DNA from: Promethearchaeota archaeon | GTDB taxonomy: Archaea > Asgardarchaeota > Lokiarchaeia > Sigyniarchaeales > SOKP01 | Assembly (NCBI GenBank): GCA_019058245.1 | Contig: JAHPZJ010000024.1 | Location: 30,036 to 94,035, forward strand | DNA: 64,000 bases | Direction of reading: 5' to 3' | Shown: one piece after another, positions 44,597 through 53,979 of the stretch | Position numbering within the stretch: the first letter of the stretch is position 1 | Layout: every line of letters starts with the position of its first letter | Made by a program: the position numbers and the translations under genes | Notes under the pieces: model-generated | Database searches by the model: none | What the model was told of the DNA's origin: nothing | The model's input: the letters and a program-made list of their open reading frames with translations, nothing else

Positions 44597-44812
44597 TTTT
44601 TCTTTAAGGATATAATAGTTCCGGTTAATATCAAATAAACTTCCTGGGCTGTGATATGCTTGTCGGCTTGATGGTCCTGCAGATGGCGTTGTTACTGATG
44701 TAAGTACAGTTTCACTCTGGCTTTCTATATTGGTAATAGGAGAACCACATTTTTCACAAAAATTTTGTGATAAATCTTTAATTTCTTCCCCACAATTCTG
44801 ACAGTAAGGCAT
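44591..44812 (-). CDS. N-terminal zinc ribbon of a split zinc-ribbon/LURP gene
   Basis: The 73-residue frame starts MPYCQNCGEEI and carries CQNCG-x14-CEKCG, a zinc ribbon. A Ser/Thr/Pro linker follows, then SLFDINRNYYILKEK, which looks like the first strand of a LURP-one domain. The frame meets TGA right after Cys73, which lies in the 29-base insert. As a separate protein it would end with an unpaired strand, which favours the view that it is the 5' exon or half of one gene with 44070-44510. Confidence 0.7.
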   Translation of the reverse strand: MPYCQNCGEEIKDLSQNFCEKCGSPITNIESQSETVLTSVTTPSAGPSSRQAYHSPGSLFDINRNYYILKEKC

Positions 44813-44968
44813 TTATTTCCCTTTTTTATTTTATGATTTTTTTTATGAAATGAATAATTAATTCATCTAATAAATTTTCGGATAGATTTATAATTTTTAT
44901 ATCTTCATAAAAATCTTTTAATTTAATTAACTTTAATAATTAATAAATAAAATAATTCAGAGAATATA

Positions 44969-45748
44969 ATGTCAAACGAGAGTATTCCAAAATTATTGAA
45001 ATTAAAGGATTATATAACTTTAGTAGGAACTACTCTAGGGATTATAGCTTTAATATGTGCCACTATAGGTACTAGAGAATTTCTTTCATTAGGTTTTTTT
45101 CTAATATCAATTACATTAGGAACTGATCTAATAGATGGATATATTGCTCGAAAAACAAATACAAAAAATGAAATGGGGAAAGAATTAGACTCATTAAGTG
45201 ATTCATTGACATTCGGTATCGTACCAGCAGTATTAACCTACCAAACCTTTAAAACAGGAAGCTTTTATGATATAATTCTTATAATAGGAGCAATATGCTT
45301 TGCCTTTGGAGCAATTCTCCGATTAGCGCGATTTAATATCTCAAAAAATCCTGGTTACACAGGAGTCCCAACACCGGTTAGTGCATTAATGCTAATTACC
45401 TTTTTTTATGCAAATTTCTTCTATACACTTGCAATGGGTGATATAAACTATCCGTTTTTAGAGATCTCGTCTTATTCAATTCCATTCTTTTTAATATTAA
45501 TTGGTTGGTTTAATATCACAACTTACATTCATTTTAGAGAAAAAGATAAAACAATATACATAGTATTTATAATTTTTGCCCCTCTATGCCCTATTTTTGG
45601 AGTAATTGGTATAAGTTCCCCAAATCTTATTATTTCCATTTTTGCATCTATTTTCTTTTTAGGAGCTTTTATTTTAGCATTTCTCCTTATAATAAGAGGT
45701 TTTTTATTGTATTTTATTACAACTAGAAAGGAAAAAAAGCTTTCTTAG
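44969..45748 (+). CDS. CDP-alcohol phosphatidyltransferase (archaetidylserine-synthase-like)
   Basis: The CDP-OH-P catalytic motif is complete: Asp53-x2-Asp56-Gly57-x2-Ala60-Arg61-x8-Gly70-x3-Asp74-x3-Asp78. About eight hydrophobic segments follow, typical of PssA-type enzymes. The likely reaction is transfer of a CDP-activated archaeol head to serine in polar-lipid synthesis; glycerol or inositol acceptors are alternatives. Inner-membrane enzyme. Single gene, divergent from the zinc-ribbon/LURP unit. Confidence 0.87.
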   Translation: MSNESIPKLLKLKDYITLVGTTLGIIALICATIGTREFLSLGFFLISITLGTDLIDGYIARKTNTKNEMGKELDSLSDSLTFGIVPAVLTYQTFKTGSFYDIILIIGAICFAFGAILRLARFNISKNPGYTGVPTPVSALMLITFFYANFFYTLAMGDINYPFLEISSYSIPFFLILIGWFNITTYIHFREKDKTIYIVFIIFAPLCPIFGVIGISSPNLIISIFASIFFLGAFILAFLLIIRGFLLYFITTRKEKKLS

Positions 45749-45797
45749 GTTCTATTTTTTGGCTTTATTAGTTAAGTGAACTTTTTTATCTAATTAA

Positions 45798-47807
45798 TTA
45801 AAATAACTTCTTTTTCCAACTTTGAATTTCTTCTATAATTTCTTTTTTTTCATCATTATTTAATAAAGAAAGCTTTTCTTTATACTTATCTATGATACTT
45901 CTAATCTTATGTAAGGTAACCGAAAAACCCTTTTTCTCAAGTATTAAATCGGCTATATTGGATAATTCTTGTCCAAATTTATCCCCTTTAATATTATCCA
46001 ACTGGTTAACTAAATTAGTAAAAGCATTATTTATTTGTATCCCTGCTTCATCACCAGCTTTCGGTTTGGCTATAGATACAAAATCAATTGTTTGTTTTAA
46101 TTTTTGTTTTAAATCAGTAATTGTTGGTATGGTTGAACTGGCTCTAGGAGTCATTGCAGCTTGTTTTTGAGTAGATCTTACATCTTCTTTTGTAATTTCA
46201 TGAATTTGACTTGGTATATCAACTTTTCCCTTAGTAGCTTTATCCTCGATTTGTACAGCTTTATTAACCTCTTGTTCTGGTTTTATTTTCTTTGATAATA
46301 ATGGTTTTACAGTTGTAAATTTCATTGAAGGAGCCCCTTCAGCACTAGCTTGAGTTTTTGCCATTCGTGTACCAAGAAATGTATCTGAATATGCCTTTTC
46401 CCATAATTTTTGGATAATAGAATCTAATACCTTAATTAAAGGATTGAATGAAGTTCCAATTCCAACAAAATTATCAAGAGAATCCACTGAATCTTGTATT
46501 ACTCCTATAATAATTATGTTATTATCACTTCTCAAAGCAATTAATTTTTCATTTTGATAAGTTTTATATCCAATATTTTTAATATTCTTAAGATTTTTAA
46601 CCATACTATTGGTATGTGCTTCTGAAGATGCAATCTTAACTTTCAAATCACTGTTTATTTTTTCAAATTGTTCAATTGCTAGATGTTTTTCAAGATTGGG
46701 AATAATTATAATTAATTCATTCTTCGAGTTTTTTATAAGATATTGAATCGATTCATTAATTTTCGTTATACTATTTATAGTCCAAATTTTATTGAATTGA
46801 ATTATATCAGCTTTATTTATTTCTTGAAGGTAATTTTTCATTAAATTTTCAATAGGCTTATTTAAATTTGAAACCTCATTAACTGATTCTTGGATTATAG
46901 AGTTTAACCGCTCTGCGATTTTAATTTCTAGATTTTTCATTTTTCCAAAGAGGTTTTCATTATTTTCAATGAGTAAATTATGAATTTTATTCATTTCAGT
47001 TTCAAAATTACTTAATAAATTCAATAACAACATTTTAAAGTCATTTTGATATTGGATTATTAGATCTGCTGAATTTTCAATTGGTTTTTCAGTTTTTTTA
47101 AACTCTTTGTCAATCAATTCTTGCAAAGTATTAGGAAAATCTTTAATGATTTTATCTAATCTCTCCTTAAATTGATTCTCAATCACTGAAATGATCTCAT
47201 CTTTATGTTTTTTAAATTCCATTATTTGAATTCTTTCAATTATATCCGTTTTAAGAAGATTAATGGTTTTTATTAAATCAGCAAACTTAGTTTGAGTAAT
47301 ACTTACAATTTTTTGGTAAAAAATAGTTAAATTTTGTTTAAGTAAATTTAATTCTTCCATATTTCCAACAATATCTTCAACCTCTTGTTTCTGGATAATA
47401 GAATCTTCATCAATATCTTTTTTAATCTCCTGAAATGTTTGTAGAATAGAATCTAATTCTATTGTCTTATTTTCTTTAAATGTTTCATTTACTGAATTGA
47501 TCATTAATTCTTGAATAGAGTTTTTAATATCATCTAAATTCGCATTAATATTACTATAATAGTTTAAAATTGGAAAAATTGGAGGTAAAGCTATGTATTG
47601 AGTAATTGGAACCTCATTTTTTGAAGGTTGTTGAGTTATTAAACCTACATTCAATAATTCATTTATAATTTTATTAAATTCTTCTAAAGTTACTTTAGGG
47701 ACTACTGAATGTAATTCATAATATGTTAGTGGAAATCTATTTAATAATTTAATATATATCTCTATTGCGAATTCAGAAAGGTTTAACTTCCCTAAAAAGG
47801 TTTCCAT
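45798..47807 (-). CDS. TrmB-like HTH, long coiled coil and TrmB-C-like domain protein
   Basis: Residues 1-75 are a winged HTH like TrmB (NLSEFAIEIYIKLLNRFPLTYYELH, NKIINELLNVGLI). Residues about 80-350 are coiled coil. Residues about 350-480 have ELIIIIPNLEKHL, VKIASSEAHTN, IIIGVIQDSVDSLDNFVGIGT, resembling the PLD-like effector fold of TrmB regulators. The last 170 residues are Ser/Thr/Lys-rich then helical. The long coiled coil separating sensor and HTH is unusual for a transcription factor, so a cytoskeletal or scaffold role is also possible. The 14066 protein shares the last domain without the HTH. Confidence 0.8.
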   Translation of the reverse strand: METFLGKLNLSEFAIEIYIKLLNRFPLTYYELHSVVPKVTLEEFNKIINELLNVGLITQQPSKNEVPITQYIALPPIFPILNYYSNINANLDDIKNSIQELMINSVNETFKENKTIELDSILQTFQEIKKDIDEDSIIQKQEVEDIVGNMEELNLLKQNLTIFYQKIVSITQTKFADLIKTINLLKTDIIERIQIMEFKKHKDEIISVIENQFKERLDKIIKDFPNTLQELIDKEFKKTEKPIENSADLIIQYQNDFKMLLLNLLSNFETEMNKIHNLLIENNENLFGKMKNLEIKIAERLNSIIQESVNEVSNLNKPIENLMKNYLQEINKADIIQFNKIWTINSITKINESIQYLIKNSKNELIIIIPNLEKHLAIEQFEKINSDLKVKIASSEAHTNSMVKNLKNIKNIGYKTYQNEKLIALRSDNNIIIIGVIQDSVDSLDNFVGIGTSFNPLIKVLDSIIQKLWEKAYSDTFLGTRMAKTQASAEGAPSMKFTTVKPLLSKKIKPEQEVNKAVQIEDKATKGKVDIPSQIHEITKEDVRSTQKQAAMTPRASSTIPTITDLKQKLKQTIDFVSIAKPKAGDEAGIQINNAFTNLVNQLDNIKGDKFGQELSNIADLILEKKGFSVTLHKIRSIIDKYKEKLSLLNNDEKKEIIEEIQSWKKKLF

Positions 47808-47999
47808 TCATTATTCACCTACTTCTTTCAAACAATTGTTCCTATTTATATAAATTATAAAAACATATGAATTTTTATTTGTATTTGTTTTATCTAAAAA
47901 ATATCGATACTAATAAATATTTAAGGAAGTTTTTTCATTATGATACGTAATAATTTGAGAGATACATAAAGAATCTGAATAGAACCATGTGAGGAGAAA

Positions 48000-49328
48000 A
48001 TGAATATTACAGATGAAGATGTATTTTTCTACTTGGATCTTACTAAGGAATTATTAAAAAAGAAGGATATTATCAAAACGATCAAGTTTTATATTGAGGA
48101 AAAAAATAAAGCAAATTTGAAAGGACATTATTCTCTTCTCATTTTCCAAGAAGAAGGAAATCCTATCTTTATAACTGATAAAAAAGATTCAGGAATTATT
48201 ACTAATTCTATTGAAGAAAACTGGAAAACTCGTCCTAAGGAACAAAGCTTTTTTGAAAATGGTTTATTTTATATTTTTTCTTACATTGCAGAAACAGTAA
48301 GAAAAAAATCTAAATTTTACAGAATTATTATTATTACAGATACACCCTCCGATTTATCTGCGGATTATCAAGACGCATTATTTAATCTAGTATCAAAAAT
48401 AAAAAATTTCCCAACTTTTATAGATATTATACGGGTATCTGAGGAAGATCAACGGTTATTTAGTGATGATGTAAAACTAAATATACTTGCAAGTGATACA
48501 AAAGGAGGTATCTTTTATACCAAGAATAAAAAAGAGTTTTCTGACGTTATTAAGAAATTAGTAAAAAGTAAACAGTATGTAACTACTTTTACAAATCGTC
48601 CAGAAATTATTAGAATATCTAAAGAGGATTATGCTTTCTACGATTATCTAGCCAAATCTTTAAAAAAAACAGATGAAATGAATTTAGTGTGTTATTTTTG
48701 CAATGAAGAAGTATGTCCTGTTTGTATGGATATTCATGATATTCCATTAGTCTGTGAAGATTGTAATTCTAGTTTTCATAATTGTTGTATTACAAATTAT
48801 ACCATAAATCATAATATTGGTATTCCTAATATCCTACGTTGTCCATCATGTGATGTTCTGTTAAAAATTGACGAAGATGAGATAATTGAAGTATCAGGTG
48901 AAGTAGAAGTGAGTACTGTAAAAGAATATATGGAAAAAGAAATATTAGCAGATCTGCAAAAAAGAGTAATAAAGGAAGAAATACCAATTCCTAGACCTAT
49001 TTTAGAAAAAAAAATAGATACACCTCCTCAAAAACCCCAAGATGTCTCAGCTGGAGAACAAATCAAAAAAATTAGAATTGGTGGTTTTTTTGGCAAAGTA
49101 TATAAAGTAAAAAAGGATGGTGATAAGATCGTTTATGAAAGGAGTACTCAAACATCCTTTAAAGCTGAAAGTATAAGAGATAAAAAACATTTAATCAATT
49201 CAGAGAAAATTATTCTTCGACAAAAGAATGAATTAACAAAAAAACCAAGTTTCATTATATGTGCTCAATGTGGGAGACAAAATGATTCACATCAAACAAT
49301 GTGTTCAAATTGTGGAAGCAAGTTATAA
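48000..49328 (+). CDS. vWA-like and RING-like zinc protein (paralogue A)
   Basis: Residues 1-195 are vWA-like: FFYLDLTKELLKKKDIIKTI, SLLIFQEEGNP, IIIITDTPSDLS, FIDIIRVSEEDQ, LASDTKGGIFYT. The MIDAS first motif is degenerate (DLTKE). Residues about 225-300 contain CYFC...CPVC...CEDCNSSFHNCC...CPSC, a RING/PHD-like cross-brace pattern. A linker then holds IGGFFGK, also found in paralogue B, and a terminal zinc ribbon CAQCGRQ...CSNCGSKL. This vWA plus zinc plus RING-like order resembles the TFIIH subunit Ssl1/p44 and some E3 ligases. Function unknown. Confidence 0.83.
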   Translation: MNITDEDVFFYLDLTKELLKKKDIIKTIKFYIEEKNKANLKGHYSLLIFQEEGNPIFITDKKDSGIITNSIEENWKTRPKEQSFFENGLFYIFSYIAETVRKKSKFYRIIIITDTPSDLSADYQDALFNLVSKIKNFPTFIDIIRVSEEDQRLFSDDVKLNILASDTKGGIFYTKNKKEFSDVIKKLVKSKQYVTTFTNRPEIIRISKEDYAFYDYLAKSLKKTDEMNLVCYFCNEEVCPVCMDIHDIPLVCEDCNSSFHNCCITNYTINHNIGIPNILRCPSCDVLLKIDEDEIIEVSGEVEVSTVKEYMEKEILADLQKRVIKEEIPIPRPILEKKIDTPPQKPQDVSAGEQIKKIRIGGFFGKVYKVKKDGDKIVYERSTQTSFKAESIRDKKHLINSEKIILRQKNELTKKPSFIICAQCGRQNDSHQTMCSNCGSKL

Positions 49329-49496
49329 TAATAAAAACAAGAATTTGTTTTATAATACTTTTGTATTATTGTCCTTTAATAGTTTTAAATTGAAAGAGAA
49401 TAATGATTATCGAGACAAGGAAGTTTTTTTCAATATCAATAAAAATAAATAAAACGTATAATATTAATTTGTTAAAGCTTTTCGATTGATGCTAAA

Positions 49497-50840
49497 ATGT
49501 TACCTCGAACGAATACAATAAATTCAGAAGAGTTTATTTTTTATTTAGATCTAATTTCAGATTTTATAAAGAAGAAACCATTAATGAAAGCTATAAGTAG
49601 TTTTATCAAAGAAAAGGATAAATTTAATGCCTTCGCTTCTTATGGCGTTGTATTATTTCAAAAAGATGATAATCCTATTAATGTATATGATCTTAAAAAT
49701 TTGGATGCAGTCTTAAAAATTATTGATGAAGCATGGGAAACTAGAGAAGTTGAACACAGTTTCTTAGAAAATGGTTTATACGAAATTCTCGCGTATATCT
49801 TTAGAAAAAGCCGGGAAATAAGAAAAAATTATCGTGTAATTATAATTTCAGATACTCCTAGCCGCCTATCGGATGATTATTATAATGCTCTTTATGATTT
49901 ATTAATTAAGGCAAAAAAATTCTCTGCATTTATTGATATTATTCGAGTTGGGGAAGAGAAATTTTATGATGACGATGTTAAACTGAAAGTTATTTCGAGT
50001 GAAACTCATGGCGGAACATTTTATTGTCCAAATGAAAAACTCCTTCAAAATATTTTAGGATCTTTAATTCAAAATAAGAAAGAGTTTAAAATTATAAAAT
50101 CTGAAGAGACTGATCAGGTTTTAGGTCAAGATAAGATTTTCTATGAAGGATTAGCGGCAGATCTCATTAGTCTATCACCTGAAGATCAAGAATTGTGTAA
50201 CATTTGTGAGCAGGAATTATGTCCTATTTGTGAGGCTCATTCTGATGAAATTCATAAATGTTATAATTGTAATACAAAATTTCATAACTGCTGTGCTGCA
50301 AAATATGCAATTGTTAAAAATATTGGCTTTAAACATATCTTCAGATGTCCACAATGCGAAACGTTATTAAAGCTTGATGAAGAATTTGTTAATATGATTT
50401 ATGAAGAAGATTTAGAAGAAGAACTAGAAGAAGAATTGCCTAAAATAGAATTGGAAAAACCTATTTACGAAAAAGAAACTACTACTGAGTATGAAGAAGA
50501 ACAATATACAGAAGAATCTGAAGTTCAGGAAGAAATAATAGAAGAAGAGTCAGAAATAAGTTTAGAAGAACCAGAACCTTCCACAGTTGATCAGCAAAAA
50601 ACAATAAAAGTTGGTGGTTTTTTTGGAAAAGAAATTACTATTGGAACTAAAAAATCTATTGAAACACCAATTTCAAAAATAACAGAAAATACTGAATTGA
50701 AAGAACAACCTATTTCAATAACATCCTTAAAACCACCCCGAAGAAAGGGAACTAGTTCAATAAAGTTATGCAAAATTTGTGGAGCTACATGTAATAAATC
50801 AGTTAATACTTGTCCAACTTGTGGAGCAAAACTCATTTAA
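49497..50840 (+). CDS. vWA-like and RING-like zinc protein (paralogue B)
   Basis: A clear tandem paralogue of the preceding gene: FIFYLDLISDFIKKKPLMKA, VVLFQKDDNP, VIIISDTPSRLS, ISSETHGGTFYC. The MIDAS is more decayed (DLISD). The zinc module is CNIC...CPIC...CYNCNTKFHNCC...CPQC. A longer Glu-rich segment (about residues 300-355) precedes the shared VGGFFGK and a terminal CKICGATC...CPTCGAKL. Duplicated in the same direction with 168 bases between, so likely co-regulated. E3-like or TFIIH-like scaffold roles are only analogies. Confidence 0.83.
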   Translation: MLPRTNTINSEEFIFYLDLISDFIKKKPLMKAISSFIKEKDKFNAFASYGVVLFQKDDNPINVYDLKNLDAVLKIIDEAWETREVEHSFLENGLYEILAYIFRKSREIRKNYRVIIISDTPSRLSDDYYNALYDLLIKAKKFSAFIDIIRVGEEKFYDDDVKLKVISSETHGGTFYCPNEKLLQNILGSLIQNKKEFKIIKSEETDQVLGQDKIFYEGLAADLISLSPEDQELCNICEQELCPICEAHSDEIHKCYNCNTKFHNCCAAKYAIVKNIGFKHIFRCPQCETLLKLDEEFVNMIYEEDLEEELEEELPKIELEKPIYEKETTTEYEEEQYTEESEVQEEIIEEESEISLEEPEPSTVDQQKTIKVGGFFGKEITIGTKKSIETPISKITENTELKEQPISITSLKPPRRKGTSSIKLCKICGATCNKSVNTCPTCGAKLI

Positions 50841-51025
50841 ATCAAATTCAATTTTAAAAGTCGTTTGAAATCTCCCCTTAACTTTAGATAATGCTAATGG
50901 TTTTAAACCTTAAATTATAAGCTTATAGATATCAAATTTTACAGAAATTAAATGTAAAATTGGAAAATATTAAGAATATACTATAAAAAGTTTAGAATTA
51001 ATAGGATTAATTATTATTTTATTCA

Positions 51026-51949
51026 ATGACTACCATAGATTCTAACGATATAAAAGTAAGTCCTACTGTTTCTAAAATATGTATGATTATCTCTGCTATT
51101 AGTATGGGACATGTAGGGTTTATCATTAGTTTCCTTGATAAGTTCAATGTACTAACAATTGTATTAATAAGAGGACTTTTTGGAACTTTCTTTCTAACAT
51201 TATTTTTACTTAAATCAAATTCATTAAAATGGGATTTTTTAAAGGAATCTCTTAAAATTCATTGGAAAGAACTTTTAATTATTGGAATTATGAATCCATT
51301 GATTATCCTATTTTATTTTATAAATATAATTCTCACAGGATATTCATTTGCCGCATTTTTATTGTATACAGGACCTATGTTTTTTTTATTGTTTTTAATC
51401 CTCTCTAGGGAGGAAAAAGTATCAAGGATTAATACATTTTGTTTTATTATAGCCGTTATAGGTGTTGCTATTACTATGGAATTTTGGACGGGTAAAGCGT
51501 TAATTTCGGGTGTTTTTTTTGGTATTCTTTCAGGATTAACATTGGGAATATTAATATTTTATAAAAAGAAGATCTATATTAAACGTAAAAATTCAGAAAT
51601 CCTTTTTAAAGCAAAAGGTGACTTCGATACTTTTTTAGCATGGTGGCCTACATTATTTATTATTTTTATGTTTTTGCCCATATCTATATCTGATTTAATG
51701 AAATTCTCTTTTTTTGACTTAATTTTCGCTCTCATTTTAGGACTTTTCCCTACAGCACTAGCTTTTTTATTATATAATATCGGAATTAAAAATGATAAGA
51801 GTGGTAATATCATAATTCTATCATATCTAGAACCTGTTACAGCTACAATCCTAAATATTATTGTTCTGAAATCAATATCACTATTTACTATAATTGGAGG
51901 AAGTTTAATCCTAGTAGCCAATCTCATGGTTTTAAAATATTCAAGTTAA
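51026..51949 (+). CDS. EamA/DMT-family transporter (copy 2)
   Basis: A 307-residue protein with about ten hydrophobic helices: the first repeat has LIRGLFGTFFLTLF and GYSFAAFLLYTGPMFFLLF, the second has GLFPTALAFLLYNIGIK and SYLEPVTATILNI. These are EamA hallmarks. Unlike copy 1 it has a hydrophilic insert (KKKIYIKRKNSEILFKAKG) between repeats. Substrate unknown. Plus strand, before a T-rich terminator region. Confidence 0.86.
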   Translation: MTTIDSNDIKVSPTVSKICMIISAISMGHVGFIISFLDKFNVLTIVLIRGLFGTFFLTLFLLKSNSLKWDFLKESLKIHWKELLIIGIMNPLIILFYFINIILTGYSFAAFLLYTGPMFFLLFLILSREEKVSRINTFCFIIAVIGVAITMEFWTGKALISGVFFGILSGLTLGILIFYKKKIYIKRKNSEILFKAKGDFDTFLAWWPTLFIIFMFLPISISDLMKFSFFDLIFALILGLFPTALAFLLYNIGIKNDKSGNIIILSYLEPVTATILNIIVLKSISLFTIIGGSLILVANLMVLKYSS

Positions 51950-51959
51950 AAAAGTTATA

Positions 51960-52085
51960 ATGAAGATAATCTCCGTCTATGAAGATGATGTCCCAATTCT
52001 ATTGATTACTATGTTAAATGTAAAATATGATAGAAATGATTTTAATGGATTCATTAGCAGACTCCGCCAAGAAATTCTAAGATAA
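51960..52085 (+). CDS. Very small predicted protein (41 aa)
   Basis: ATG frame of 41 residues starting 10 bases after the transporter stop: MKIISVYEDDVPILLITMLN, then YDRNDFNGFISRLRQEI. The hydrophobic/acidic first strand and amphipathic helix look like a small folded unit, and it is tightly spaced to the upstream gene. With only 41 codons, chance cannot be ruled out. Confidence 0.35.
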   Translation: MKIISVYEDDVPILLITMLNVKYDRNDFNGFISRLRQEILR

Positions 52086-52089
52086 ATTC

Positions 52090-52106
52090 TTTTTTTCTTT
52101 TTTTTT
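52090..52106 (+). terminator. T-rich terminator after the EamA unit
   Basis: T7 and T9 runs separated by one C, a few bases after the 41-codon frame. A U-tract of this kind is typical for archaeal plus-strand termination. It faces the end of the PiT gene. Confidence 0.5.
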
Positions 52107-52149
52107 GAAAGGAGATTAATATTTTTTTTTTACTTTTTCTGAGAAATTA

Positions 52150-53136
52150 TTAGAATATAGCATTTATAGGAAAGTATAATATTATTGCGAAAATGGCGGA
52201 TATCGGAAATGTTAATAACCAAATTGCAACTATTTTCCATAAACCCTTTTCCATGGGAGCATTACTTGCTTTTGATAGTCCTACAAAAGATGCTACAAGC
52301 AGATGTGAACCTGATAGAGGAATTGTTTGAATTGTTCCAAGAAGCATGACCGCCGCTGTGGGTACCTGTACAGCAAAAGCAGTACTTGGCCTTAGCTCAG
52401 TTATTTTCCCTAAGTTTTTTATAACAATTCTTCCTAAGATCACAATTCCCGCAGCCATACTAAAGCCAGTTATAATCAATAATCCACTTAAATTTATATT
52501 ACCTCCAACTCCAACAACTATTCCAACTGCGTTAGAACAATCATTTCCTGCTCTAGAGAAGGCTGTAATACATATTACAATTAAAATGATATAAGAGTAT
52601 ATCTTCTCTGATCTTTCATAGTCCTGAAATCCTTTTAAATATTTGAGCTTATATTTATTCAATATCCTAACAACGAGATATGTCACTAAGAATCCAACTA
52701 TCGGAGACAATAACCACCATATACTCATTTCTAATATTGTATTCCAATTCACACCATCTATACTTCCTAACATCAATCCTATGCCCATAATGCCTCCTAT
52801 TGTGGAATGAGTTGATGATATTGGAAGACCTAAAGCGCTAGACAATATTAACCAGATGGCAGTGGAGATTAATATTGTCAAAACCACAGCATTCTGGTTA
52901 ATACCAGTGTTTTCATAGTTCAATAAAAGAATTTTGTCACCTACTGATTTAGCCACACCTTCTCCTAATAGGATAGCACCAGTAATGGCGAAAATAGCTG
53001 CTAAAATAAGAATTTGTTTCATGTTAAGAATTCTTGATCCATAGATCGGAGCCATTGTTTCATCATTAGCTCCTATGCCTATTGATATTATAATAGAAAT
53101 TAATATAAATATCGTTAATATTAAAACTGGATCCAT
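52150..53136 (-). CDS. pit: PiT-family inorganic phosphate transporter
   Basis: Ten or so hydrophobic helices over 328 residues, with the two PiT signature loops: GANDETMAP near residue 25 and AGNDCSNAVG in the second half, plus LGLPISSTHSTIGGIMG and GSHLLVASFVG. These carriers import phosphate, or metal-phosphate, with a cation. It is encoded 39 bases after a DUF47/PhoU-like gene on the same strand, the standard PiT accessory arrangement. A good Shine-Dalgarno AAAAGGGAG is 14 bases upstream of the ATG. Confidence 0.9.
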   Translation of the reverse strand: MDPVLILTIFILISIIISIGIGANDETMAPIYGSRILNMKQILILAAIFAITGAILLGEGVAKSVGDKILLLNYENTGINQNAVVLTILISTAIWLILSSALGLPISSTHSTIGGIMGIGLMLGSIDGVNWNTILEMSIWWLLSPIVGFLVTYLVVRILNKYKLKYLKGFQDYERSEKIYSYIILIVICITAFSRAGNDCSNAVGIVVGVGGNINLSGLLIITGFSMAAGIVILGRIVIKNLGKITELRPSTAFAVQVPTAAVMLLGTIQTIPLSGSHLLVASFVGLSKASNAPMEKGLWKIVAIWLLTFPISAIFAIILYFPINAIF

Positions 53137-53175
53137 TGCTATCTTTTTCTCCCTTTTCTTTTTATTAATTTTTTT

Positions 53176-53832
53176 CTATTTACTTGGATATTTTACTATC
53201 AGACTTCTCAGAAAATCACTAATTTCTTCCGCGTTTGCTATCATATCAAATAATTTAATACAAATTTTTGATGTTAAATATATTTGAAGAGACTTTTCTT
53301 CTGATTTTTTATATATAACTTCTAAAATCCTAAATTTAGCTTTTCGACCTGTCCTCTTTAAAGTTTCAATTTCAAATGATTTTTCAAAGGCGGTTTTAAA
53401 ATCATTCTCCATTAGGTTTATCATTTTGATTAAAAGCTCTATGGATAGTTTATACGTATCATTAAGTATCTTTAAATCCTCCTTTATGTCATCATAACAA
53501 TCAAAAGGAAACACTTGTAAACTACGTGCAAGTTCTTCAGATCTATCAGATTCTATATCTAAATATTTTATTAATCTATATCGATCTTCAACCAGGAAAG
53601 GAAGAGCTCGTTTATCCATGTAGAGAACTTTTATATAATTTTCTTTTGCAGTATCTGCTTCATGCTCACATTTAATTACTTCTTCTAATTTATCTTTACT
53701 TAGTTTTCCTTCAATTAATTCATTAATACAATCGTGGAGTAAACCAGAACCTTTTAAAACTTGAACATAAAATTCATTTGCCACATCTAATATTTTGCTT
53801 TTCTTATCTTTTAATAGTTTCATTCTATTCAC
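53176..53832 (-). CDS. DUF47/PhoU-like PiT accessory protein
   Basis: A 218-residue all-helical protein: LLHDCINELIEGK, LEEVIKCEHEADTAKENYI, LPFLVEDRYRLIKYLDIESDRSEELARSL, matching the TIGR00153/DUF47 family related to PhoU. Metal-binding E/D clusters are visible. It likely modulates the adjacent phosphate transporter. First in the operon with pit. Divergent from the DUF2284 gene. Confidence 0.88.
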   Translation of the reverse strand: MNRMKLLKDKKSKILDVANEFYVQVLKGSGLLHDCINELIEGKLSKDKLEEVIKCEHEADTAKENYIKVLYMDKRALPFLVEDRYRLIKYLDIESDRSEELARSLQVFPFDCYDDIKEDLKILNDTYKLSIELLIKMINLMENDFKTAFEKSFEIETLKRTGRKAKFRILEVIYKKSEEKSLQIYLTSKICIKLFDMIANAEEISDFLRSLIVKYPSK

Positions 53833-53979
53833 AATATCAATTAATAATCGAATAATCTCATTTATTATTTAATTCTTAAAAAAAATTTCTTTTTTCTATA
53901 GATTTAATAGAAAAAACTATAGATCGATATAGAGAAAATATTTTATATTTTCATAATTTTTAAATTTTAAACATATTGG

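Noticed and set aside
49261..49452. Frame overlapping the end of the first vWA-RING gene
   Set aside because: It overlaps real coding sequence in another frame and its tail is low-complexity AT-rich DNA.
48000..50840. Ubiquitin E3 ligase assignment
   Set aside because: Zinc pattern is only RING-like, no E2 or ubiquitin-like gene is present, so a functional name is not given.
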